Positions 39,472 through 47,028 of a stretch of 64,000 nucleotides of DNA are shown here, one piece after another. Positions within the stretch are counted from its first letter, which is position 1, and every line of letters begins with the position of its first letter. The position numbers were made by a program, and so were the translations under genes. Where the stretch lies: positions 1 to 64,000 of the forward strand of contig DATHOE010000037.1 in the NCBI GenBank assembly GCA_035485275.1. Reading direction: 5' to 3'. Below the pieces are notes generated by a model. That model saw nothing but the letters and a program-made list of their open reading frames with translations, had not been told where the DNA came from and searched no databases. The stretch is from DAIDJD01 sp035485275. Lineage in GTDB: Bacteria; Oederibacteriota; JAJYGY01; DAIDJD01.

Positions 39472-41685
39472 TTGCAAAAAATCATGGCTTTATGGTTTCT
39501 GTGCATGGCTATGCTGGGATCGGCGGCTTTGCCCGCGCTGGAGCTCCGCTCGCTTTCCGGGACCGTGGCGGTTTCCATGGAAGCCGACGGCTCCTACGGC
39601 GTGTCGGACGGAGCCTCGGGATGGCTGTTCAAGGGCGCCTTGCCGTCCGCCGCCGCCGGGCTGAAGTCCAGACAGGGAAGCGACACACTGGGGCCCTACC
39701 AGGAGCTCGATTTCCGCTACCGGGATCCCGCGGGTGCGGTTCGCGGAAGCCTGCGACTGTACCCGTCAAAAGGCCTGGTCGTGTTCGGACAGAGATTGAT
39801 TCAGGCATCTGTCCAGGCGCCCCAGCCTTTTCCGGACTTCAGGACGCTCCCCCAGGGATTGTATGACTTCAGCTTCAAGCCTGAAAATTTCGCCCCTCCC
39901 GTATTTTCCCTCCCCGAAGCCTGCACACCGTGGATGCTGTTCAACGCGCGGGACCAGGCTATGGTCCTTTCTCCGGCCTCCAATTTCCCTATGGCCAGCC
40001 TGTGGGGAGACGGCAAGGCCCGCATGGCCAGCGGCTTCAATGGGGGCGTGACCCGGCTTCCGGCCGGCTTCACCCAGAGATCCCTGATGGCCCTGGGCCA
40101 GGGCGTCAACGCCACCTGGGAGGCCTGGGGCCGGGCCCTGTGCGCGCTCCAGGGCAAGACCAGGCCCGCCAGCGACGCGGACAGGCTGCTCAAGTATTTC
40201 GGCTACTGGACCGATGCGGGCGCGGCGTATTGGTACAACTACGATCCCGGCCTTGGTTACGCCGGCACCTTGCGGCATCTGGTCGCGACATACCGGCAAG
40301 AGGGCATCCCGCTGGGTTATATGCAGCTAGACAGCTGGTGGTACCACAAGTCGCTCAGCGACCCCTCCGGCAAACAGGGCGGCGCAAGGAACGCCAAGCT
40401 CCCCCAGGGCGACTGGAACCGCTACGGCGGACTCATGGACTACAGCGCCCACCCTTTCGTCTTCCCCCAGGGACTCAAGGCCTTCACGCAGTCGATCGGG
40501 CTGCCCGTCGCCAACCACGACCGCTGGGTGGACCGGGCCAGTCCCTACCACAGGCGTTTCAGGATTTCGGGCATCGCTGCGGTGGATCCGGGTTTTTGGG
40601 ACGAAATTGCGGCCTACCTTCACGACGGCGGATCCGTGGACTATGAGCAGGACTGGCTCAGCGAAATCTACCGCCATTCGCCGGAGCTGGCCCGAGAGCC
40701 GGGCCTGGGGGACGCCTTCATGGACAACATGGCCGCGGCCTTTGAGAAGCGGGGCATGTCCCTCCAATACTGCATGGCCTTGCCCATGCAGTTCCTGCAG
40801 GGCAGCCGTTACAACAACCTCACCACCATCAGGGTCTCGGACGACGGCTTCAAACCAGACCACTACCATAATTTCCTGTACGCGTCCCGCCTGGCCTCGG
40901 CCCTGGGCATCTGGCCCTGGTGCGACGTGTTCATGAGCCACGAGACGGACAACCTGATCCTGGCGGTGCTCTCCGCCGGGCCGGTGGGCTGCGGCGATTT
41001 CCTGGGGCAGGAGGACAAGGCCAACATCCTGCGGGCGGTGCGCGCGGACGGCGTGATCGTCAAGCCGGACGCGCCGCTCCTTCCCAGCGACGCGAGCTAT
41101 TTGGCCGAAGCGCAGGGAAGGGACAGGCCCCTGGTGGCATCCACCTATACCGACCACGCGGGGCTTCGGACCGTTTATGGGATCGCCTACAGGACATCGG
41201 ACGGCCAAGCGGACAGCCTGTCCGTGGATCCGAAGGAACTAGGTGTCTCGGGAGCGGTCTATTTTTATGATGAACTCTCGGGTTCCGGTGTGGTTTTGAA
41301 GCAAGGAGAGGCCCTTCCGATCGATTTTCACGAGGGCAGCCTGTCCTATTTTGCGGTGGCACCCCTGGGAGCGAGCGACATGGCCTTGCTGGGGGATGCG
41401 GGCAAGCTGGTGGGCACCGGGAAAAAACGCATCGCTTTTTACAGCCAAAATGCAGCCGGAATGACCGTGTCGGTGCTATTTGCTCCGGGAGAAGGAAAGC
41501 TCAGCCTCCACGGATACGCGAAATCGGAGCCCAAGGTGAGGGCCGGGACCGCGCGGCCGCCGGTGGCCTATGATCCGTCCAGCGGGCTGTTTTCAGTGGA
41601 TGTGGCCCCGGATCAGGCCCTGGCCGGGGCGGATTCCGGCGGGGATAAGGTAAGGGTCTTGGACGTGGAGTTCTCGAAACACTGA
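39472..41685 (+). CDS. Secreted glycoside-hydrolase-like protein
   Basis: A 737-residue exported protein: signal peptide (IMALWFLCMAMLGSAALPA), an N-terminal beta-sandwich-like region (~20-230), a central (beta/alpha)8-like catalytic region (~240-560) with YMQLDSWWYHKS and SVDYEQDWLSEIY as possible catalytic strands, and a C-terminal beta domain. The layout resembles clan GH-D/GH36-like alpha-galactosidases or related raffinose-synthase-like proteins, but I cannot name the family. TTG at 39472 is chosen because GGGAG lies 7 nt before it; ATG 39484 is the alternative. Confidence 0.65.
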   Translation: MQKIMALWFLCMAMLGSAALPALELRSLSGTVAVSMEADGSYGVSDGASGWLFKGALPSAAAGLKSRQGSDTLGPYQELDFRYRDPAGAVRGSLRLYPSKGLVVFGQRLIQASVQAPQPFPDFRTLPQGLYDFSFKPENFAPPVFSLPEACTPWMLFNARDQAMVLSPASNFPMASLWGDGKARMASGFNGGVTRLPAGFTQRSLMALGQGVNATWEAWGRALCALQGKTRPASDADRLLKYFGYWTDAGAAYWYNYDPGLGYAGTLRHLVATYRQEGIPLGYMQLDSWWYHKSLSDPSGKQGGARNAKLPQGDWNRYGGLMDYSAHPFVFPQGLKAFTQSIGLPVANHDRWVDRASPYHRRFRISGIAAVDPGFWDEIAAYLHDGGSVDYEQDWLSEIYRHSPELAREPGLGDAFMDNMAAAFEKRGMSLQYCMALPMQFLQGSRYNNLTTIRVSDDGFKPDHYHNFLYASRLASALGIWPWCDVFMSHETDNLILAVLSAGPVGCGDFLGQEDKANILRAVRADGVIVKPDAPLLPSDASYLAEAQGRDRPLVASTYTDHAGLRTVYGIAYRTSDGQADSLSVDPKELGVSGAVYFYDELSGSGVVLKQGEALPIDFHEGSLSYFAVAPLGASDMALLGDAGKLVGTGKKRIAFYSQNAAGMTVSVLFAPGEGKLSLHGYAKSEPKVRAGTARPPVAYDPSSGLFSVDVAPDQALAGADSGGDKVRVLDVEFSKH

Positions 41686-41768
41686 TTCTGTTTACGGGAG
41701 GGCTTTAATAGTTTTGGCTTGCCCTATATAATTCCGATTCGGAATAGGGTCCCTTGCCGGAGACATGA

Positions 41769-42737
41769 ATGAGCAAACGATTTCTCGCTGTCGTGGCCTT
41801 GCTGGCCGTGGCTGGACCTGTTTTTGCGGATAAGGACGTAGCGTACGCGGATTATAGGGAAGGGATTGTCCAGGAGAGGACTCGAGATTATCCGGGCGCC
41901 GTGGCCTCGTTCAAAGCCGCCCTGAACGAAGAACCATCCCTGATCTATGCGGAAAAACAATTGGGGAACTGCTTTTATTATCTCGGCGATGATCGCGCCG
42001 CACTCAAGCATTATGATCTCTATTTGGCCATCGATCCCAGCGACGCCGCTACCGAAAAATTCGCGGAATATTTGAGAGCCAGAAGCGCTGGCCGCGCGCC
42101 CCAGAACGCGGACGGCCGCGGCAGCGGGTATTCGTTGGACAGCCCCGGTTTGATCCATTCGCGTTTTTACGTGGGCGGCAGCTTGGGCCTGTTGGATATT
42201 TCCGACAGCGACCTGAACAACCTGATAGGATCCAGCTACACCGTGGAGTCGGATGCGGCGTTTTTCGGTGATCTCCATGTGGGGTACCAATGGCAAAACG
42301 GTATTGCCCTGGAGATCGGCGAGGAGGCTTTGGCGCGGGTCGCGGTGATTCAGGACAGCTTCGGGGACGATCTGACCTTCGAAGGCACCGAGGATGCCCT
42401 CTGCGTCGAACCTCTGTACCGTTTCACCCTGAGCAGGCGGACCGCCGTGTTGACGGGGCTAAAGCTGGGCATAGGGTCCGCCTCGGCGGTCTTCACCGGG
42501 GACTCGGGCAGCACCACCTTGGCTTCCGTCGGCTCGACGCTGGTCGAACCTGACCTGCGCTTCCAGTTCATGCTCGGGCGCATGGTCGGATTGGAAGCCG
42601 GGCTTGACTACCGTTTCGCGGCCTACAACTTCGACCTGGATTCCGGCGGCGGCTCCGGCGGCACTTGGCGCATGGTGGATGACGGCCTGGTTGAGAGCAT
42701 CGGTGTGGACGTGTATTTCGGACATATTGTTAATTAG
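41769..42737 (+). CDS. TPR plus outer-membrane beta-barrel-like protein
   Basis: A 322-residue exported protein. Signal peptide FLAVVALLAVAGPVFA; residues ~28-100 form two TPR-like repeats (DYPGAVASFKAALNEEPSLI, then DDRAALKHYDLYLAIDPSDA); a Gly/Ser linker; then from ~130 an Omp-type barrel (RFYVGGSLGLLDIS, FGDLHVGYQWQNGIALEIG …) ending VDVYFGHIVN. TATAAT at about 41725-41730 is a possible -10. Its stop overlaps the convergent stop of the YceI gene, so it marks the edge of the aryl-polyene cluster but is probably separate. Confidence 0.7.
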   Translation: MSKRFLAVVALLAVAGPVFADKDVAYADYREGIVQERTRDYPGAVASFKAALNEEPSLIYAEKQLGNCFYYLGDDRAALKHYDLYLAIDPSDAATEKFAEYLRARSAGRAPQNADGRGSGYSLDSPGLIHSRFYVGGSLGLLDISDSDLNNLIGSSYTVESDAAFFGDLHVGYQWQNGIALEIGEEALARVAVIQDSFGDDLTFEGTEDALCVEPLYRFTLSRRTAVLTGLKLGIGSASAVFTGDSGSTTLASVGSTLVEPDLRFQFMLGRMVGLEAGLDYRFAAYNFDLDSGGGSGGTWRMVDDGLVESIGVDVYFGHIVN

Positions 42738-43414
42738 GGAGCTGCGCGCCCGGGCTGCTTAAGGGTTTGGTCCGCCTCGATGAGGGCGCCCGCTTCAATG
42801 GCGTCGCTCATCATGACCAGGAACGCCATTCCGGGTTTTTGAAGTTTCAAATCTTTGAACCCGGTGAGCGCCATTCCTTCCACATGCAGATGTTTGCCGC
42901 CGCTTCTCACGGCAAAAACGGGGAAGTTCAAGGGAACCGACGCATCGGCGACGGTCAGGGAACCGTGGGCCGTCACGGTCACACCCGATGTGTCCAATAG
43001 ATGCATGCTGAAGGGATCGACCGAAACCAGCGTGAACACGATGGCCGGGTGGTCCTTGGCGTGCACAATATCCTGGACCTTGCCGTCGCGTGTGGTGTTT
43101 CCGCTTTTCAAGGTCACCGGATCGATCTTCAGGATCCCCGTCACGGTCGGGCTCACGCCTTCAAATAGGCGGATTTCCCCGCTGATCCGGCCTTCGCGCC
43201 CGTGCACCGTCTCCGGGACAAAGAAATTCAGGGCATGGACGATATAGCGCGCGCTGCTCTTGGGGCCCACCGTGTAAGGAGTATAGCGTTCCGTCGCCGC
43301 GCCGCGGTCGGCCGGAACCGGGGAAGGCTTCGCCGGGCCGCCGGGATCCGCCCCCGCCGCGGCGAGGCCCAAGGAGGCGGCGCAAATTAGGAACAGCCCC
43401 ATCCATCGATTCAT
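42734..43414 (-). CDS. YceI-family exported protein ending the aryl-polyene operon
   Basis: A 226-residue protein with signal peptide (MGLFLICAASLGLAAA) and a YceI-like lipocalin-type beta-barrel: ARYIVHALNFFVPETVHGRE, GILKIDPVTLKSGNTTRDGK, DHPAIVFTLVS and VTAHGSLTVADASVPLNFPV. YceI proteins bind isoprenoid or other long apolar ligands in the periplasm. The ATG overlaps the stop of apeR (ATGA), so it is the last gene of the cluster. Carrying the apolar polyene or its lipid is a reasonable guess. Confidence 0.82.
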   Translation of the reverse strand: MNRWMGLFLICAASLGLAAAGADPGGPAKPSPVPADRGAATERYTPYTVGPKSSARYIVHALNFFVPETVHGREGRISGEIRLFEGVSPTVTGILKIDPVTLKSGNTTRDGKVQDIVHAKDHPAIVFTLVSVDPFSMHLLDTSGVTVTAHGSLTVADASVPLNFPVFAVRSGGKHLHVEGMALTGFKDLKLQKPGMAFLVMMSDAIEAGALIEADQTLKQPGRAAP

Positions 43415-44649
43415 GAGCGATCCTCCCAGCGTTTGAATATAAGTGAGGTGTTGATGCCGCCAAAGGCGAAATTGTTGGTCATCACCGCGCCGGTTTCGAG
43501 GGGACGCCAGGTTCCGCGCACATAATCCAGGTCCGCGCATAGGGGGTCCACGTTATCCAGATGCACGGTGGGGGCGACCCAAGCCTCCTTGAGCATGCCG
43601 ATGCTCATCCACGCCTCCAGGGCGCCGCAGGCGCCCAGGGTGTGCCCCATATAGCTTTTCAGCGATGAAATGGCCACGGGCCGGCGGAACACCATCGCCG
43701 TGGCCTGGGACTCGGTGATGTCCCCTTGCTGGGTCGCGGTGCCGTGCGCGTTGACATAGCCGATCTGCTCGGTGGCCAGCCCCGAATCGTCGACCGCCAT
43801 TTGCACCGCATGGGCCATGGTCTCGGCCGAAGGCTGGGTCACGTGGGCTCCGTCGCAATTGGTGCCGAAGCCGACCAGCTCGGCGTGGATACGGGCGCCG
43901 CGTTTGACGGCGTGGTCCAGTTCCTCCAGCACCAGGGTGCCGGCGCCTTCCCCGACTACCAGGCCGTCCCGGTCCCGGTCAAAAGGACGGGGGGTGGAAC
44001 CGGGCGAGGCGTTGCGCACGGAGGTGGCGAATAGGGTGTCGAAGACGGCGGCTTCGGTGGGCGTCAATTCCTCGCCTCCGCCGGCCAGCATGACCAGCTG
44101 CTTGCCCGTTTTGATCGCCTCATAGGCGTACCCGATGGCCTGGCTGCCGGAGGTGCAGGCGCTTGAGGTCGTGTAGACCCGGCCCTTCAGGCCGAAAAAG
44201 ACGGCGATGTTCACGGGCGTGGTATGGGGCATCATGCGAATGTAGGTCGTGGCGGTGATGCCATCGGTACTCTTGTCGATGAGCATGCGGGCGAAGTCGC
44301 CGACGGCGTCCGGGCTTCCGGTGGAGGACCCATAGGCGACGCCGGCTCCGCCTCCGCCCAACACGGGGTGTCCGACCAATCCGGCGTCCTGCAGGGCCAA
44401 GTCGCAGGCCCGCACCGCCATCCGCGAGACCCGCCCCATGGAGCGCGTGGCCTTTCGCGAGTAACGCTCAGGCGGAAGTTCAAAGGGCGCAGCCGGAGCC
44501 GCCAGGAGGGTGTTCAGGCCGCGATACTGCTCCCAGTCGGCCATCCGCACCACCGCGCCTCGGCCCTCGCGCAGGCGCTCCCGCACCGTGGCCCAGTCGT
44601 TGCCCAGGGGAGAAATACCGGCCATGCCCGTCACCACCACCCGTTTCAA
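43411..44649 (-). CDS. apeR: Beta-ketoacyl-ACP synthase (ApeR-like)
   Basis: A 412-residue FabF-type condensing enzyme with the full triad: Cys in TTSSACTSGSQAIG, His in VNAHGTATQQGD and His in SLKSYMGHTLGACG. The start is TTG in a TTGA overlap with the ketoreductase stop (KRVVVTGMAGISPLG). In APE synthesis two KS proteins (ApeO and ApeR/C) drive polyene chain extension with malonyl-ACP. Naming follows synteny at the 3' end of the cluster. Confidence 0.85.
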   Translation of the reverse strand: MKRVVVTGMAGISPLGNDWATVRERLREGRGAVVRMADWEQYRGLNTLLAAPAAPFELPPERYSRKATRSMGRVSRMAVRACDLALQDAGLVGHPVLGGGGAGVAYGSSTGSPDAVGDFARMLIDKSTDGITATTYIRMMPHTTPVNIAVFFGLKGRVYTTSSACTSGSQAIGYAYEAIKTGKQLVMLAGGGEELTPTEAAVFDTLFATSVRNASPGSTPRPFDRDRDGLVVGEGAGTLVLEELDHAVKRGARIHAELVGFGTNCDGAHVTQPSAETMAHAVQMAVDDSGLATEQIGYVNAHGTATQQGDITESQATAMVFRRPVAISSLKSYMGHTLGACGALEAWMSIGMLKEAWVAPTVHLDNVDPLCADLDYVRGTWRPLETGAVMTNNFAFGGINTSLIFKRWEDRS

Positions 44650-45371
44650 GCGCTCAGCCCTCCATCCACGGCCATGACCTGCCGCGTCACATAGGCCCCT
44701 TCGTCCGAAAAAAGCCATGCCACCAAGCCGGCCACTTCCTTGACCGTTCCCGGGCGCCGCAAGGGAACAAGGTCCATGACCTCGGGCGGCACCCCCGCGG
44801 CCATGTCGCCCTCGATCAGGCCGGGCGCCACGCAGTTGACGGTGATGGCGCGTTTGGCCAATTCCAGGGCCAGGGATTTGCTGGCGGCGATCAGGCCCCC
44901 TTTGGCGGCCGCGTAATTGGTCTGGCCCCGGTTGCCGACCAGGCCGGAGACGGAGGCCACGGACACGATCCTTCCTCCGCGGCGCAGCTGCACCATCGGC
45001 ATGACCAGGGGACGCAGCACATTGAAGAAGCCGTCCAGATCGGTCCTCAACACCGCGTCCCAGTCCTCCCCGCTCATGCCCGCCAGCGGCGCGTCGCGGG
45101 TGATACCCGCGTTGCATACCACACCCCATAGGGCGCCGTGGGACTCCACCTCGGCCTCCAAAACGGCGCGGGCGCCGGCGCGGTCCGCGACGTCGAAATA
45201 CAGTCCCCGCCCGCCGCCGCCCAGCGCGGCGACTGCCTCGGCCGCCTGTTCCGCGGCCGGAGAGGGCGTGCGGCCGTGGGTGAGCACCTCAAAGCCGGCC
45301 AGGGCGAGCCGCTCGGCGATCGCCCTGCCGATTCCGCGGCTGGACCCGGTGACTAGAACCCTTTCCTTCAT
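44646..45371 (-). CDS. apeQ: 3-ketoacyl-ACP reductase (ApeQ-like)
   Basis: A 241-residue FabG-type short-chain dehydrogenase: VLVTGSSRGIGRAIAERLA (NADPH motif), VCNAGITRD (NAG), the catalytic Ser in VSVASVSG and Tyr/Lys in TNYAAAKGGL. It reduces the ketoacyl intermediate before dehydration. Overlaps of 4 nt on both sides (ATGA with apeP, TTGA with apeR) show tight coupling in the elongation block. Confidence 0.88.
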   Translation of the reverse strand: MKERVLVTGSSRGIGRAIAERLALAGFEVLTHGRTPSPAAEQAAEAVAALGGGGRGLYFDVADRAGARAVLEAEVESHGALWGVVCNAGITRDAPLAGMSGEDWDAVLRTDLDGFFNVLRPLVMPMVQLRRGGRIVSVASVSGLVGNRGQTNYAAAKGGLIAASKSLALELAKRAITVNCVAPGLIEGDMAAGVPPEVMDLVPLRRPGTVKEVAGLVAWLFSDEGAYVTRQVMAVDGGLSA

Positions 45372-45841
45372 GGTCGCGACACCTCGTCAAGCGCCGCCAT
45401 GGTCGGCAGCTGGATCACGGTCAATTGGGCCTGGGCAAGTTCCATTCCGGTCGGGTCCTGGATGGAGCATTCCATGGCGCTGATCCCATTATCCTGTTGA
45501 AGCACCTTGCGCGCCACGATCCTCAGGGTCTCGCCGGCAAAAAATTGCTCCCGCCCGCTGCTGTAGGTGCGCGCACCCAGCAATAGGCCCGGCAGCACGT
45601 CACGGCCGGCCAATGCGCCCTCGACCCCGGAAAAGAGGCCCACGGTCTGCGCCATATACTCCAAGCCTATCCAGGCCGGGACGCCCCCTTCCTCGAAGAA
45701 GGGACTGTGTTCGCTGATGTCCACTTCGGCGACAAAGGCCTCGTCTTCCATGCCCGCGGCCCGTGTGAGCAGAATCATTGGATCGCGGTGCGGCATCAGT
45801 GCGTCCAGCGGCCGACGGAGGATTTCATCAAGATCGTTCAT
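45368..45841 (-). CDS. apeP: Hotdog-fold 3-hydroxyacyl-ACP dehydratase (ApeP-like)
   Basis: A 157-residue hotdog protein of the APE dehydratase type: LDALMPHRDPMILL with the catalytic-type His, then PAWIGLEYMAQTVGLFSG with the acidic residue on the long helix. In the E. coli system ApeP works with ApeI to make each double bond of the polyene. It overlaps apeO and apeQ by 4 nt each. Confidence 0.82.
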   Translation of the reverse strand: MNDLDEILRRPLDALMPHRDPMILLTRAAGMEDEAFVAEVDISEHSPFFEEGGVPAWIGLEYMAQTVGLFSGVEGALAGRDVLPGLLLGARTYSSGREQFFAGETLRIVARKVLQQDNGISAMECSIQDPTGMELAQAQLTVIQLPTMAALDEVSRP

Positions 45842-47028
45842 GGTTTCTCGAGCACCAAGGACACGTTGCTGCCGCCGAATCCGAAGGAATTGGTCATGAC
45901 GCGGCGCAACCCGGAATGGCGCTCCACGCGCCGGACCAGTGCCAACGGAGGCAGGGCGGAATCGGTTTCCCCGTCAAAATAGTGCGGCGGCAGCCCTTGT
46001 TCCGCGGCCCGGCCCGCCAGGAGGTCCCAGCAGAGGGCCGCCTCGAGGGCCCCGGACGCGCCGAGGGCGTGTCCGGTCAGAGGCTTGGTCGAGGAGCAGG
46101 GCAGCCCCTCGGGAAACACACGCGCCGTGGCGGCGGCTTCCATGGAGTCATTTTGGACCGTGCCCGTGCCGTGCAGATTCAGGTATCCGACCTGGGCCGG
46201 TGCCAGGCCCGCGTCCTTGAGCGCCATGCGCATGGCGGCCTCGGCGCCCTCACCGCCGGGCAAAGGGGCGGACACATTGTAGGCGTCATTGGCGTCGCCG
46301 CAGCCCGCCAAACGTGCCGGCCCCTCCCTCCTGGTGACCAGGCAAAAGGCCGCGGCTTCGCCGATGTTGATGCCGTGGCGGTTGCGGCTGAAAGGGTTGC
46401 AGCGTTCCTCGGACAGGGCGCCCAGGGCCGCAAACCCGTGCACCGTGAAGCGGCATAGGGTGTCGACCCCGCCGCACAGCACGGCGTCGCATGCGTCCAA
46501 GCGCAGCAGGCGGCGCGCGGTGGCCAGGGCCTTGGCCGATGAGGAGCAGGCCGTGGAAACGGTCAGAGCCGGCCCACCCAGGTCCAGGGCCCGGGCCAAA
46601 AAGGCCGCCGGAGCGCCCAATTCCTGTTGATGGTAGCGGAAATCCGGCCCCAGGCCCCTACCCGATGCACGCCGGGCGAAGGCCCGTTCGGCTTCAAGCA
46701 TGCCCGAGGTGCTGGTGCCGACCACCACCGCCACGCGGGCCGCACCATGCCTGGCGAGCGCGTCCTCGAGGGCCGCCCTCAGCGGTTGCACCGCGGTCCA
46801 GGCCATGCGGTTGTTGCGGCTGTCGAAGTCGGGCTCCAAGCCGGGCGGATCGGCCAGGGGATGTTCCACCTCCCCCACAGGGAAGGCCTGCCCGGCGGGA
46901 CTGAAGCGCGCGCCCGCCTTCATGCCCGGGCTTAGGCCGGTGCGCATGGCCAGGGCCAGCGCATCGAGGCCCGCGCCCGCCGCCGACAGCACGTAAAAGC
47001 CGTGCAGGAAGGCCTCCGCCTTAGGCAT
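45838..47028 (-). CDS. apeO: Beta-ketoacyl-ACP synthase (ApeO-like)
   Basis: A 396-residue FabB/F-type condensing enzyme with Cys in TVSTACSSSAKALA, His in LNLHGTGTVQND and His in TKPLTGHALGASGA, and the C-terminal NSFGFGGSNVSLVLE. The N-terminus is a little shorter and more divergent than in FabF. It overlaps the MMPL exporter gene by 8 nt. ApeO is the main elongating KS in the E. coli cluster; the name here rests on order. Confidence 0.85.
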   Translation of the reverse strand: MPKAEAFLHGFYVLSAAGAGLDALALAMRTGLSPGMKAGARFSPAGQAFPVGEVEHPLADPPGLEPDFDSRNNRMAWTAVQPLRAALEDALARHGAARVAVVVGTSTSGMLEAERAFARRASGRGLGPDFRYHQQELGAPAAFLARALDLGGPALTVSTACSSSAKALATARRLLRLDACDAVLCGGVDTLCRFTVHGFAALGALSEERCNPFSRNRHGINIGEAAAFCLVTRREGPARLAGCGDANDAYNVSAPLPGGEGAEAAMRMALKDAGLAPAQVGYLNLHGTGTVQNDSMEAAATARVFPEGLPCSSTKPLTGHALGASGALEAALCWDLLAGRAAEQGLPPHYFDGETDSALPPLALVRRVERHSGLRRVMTNSFGFGGSNVSLVLEKP

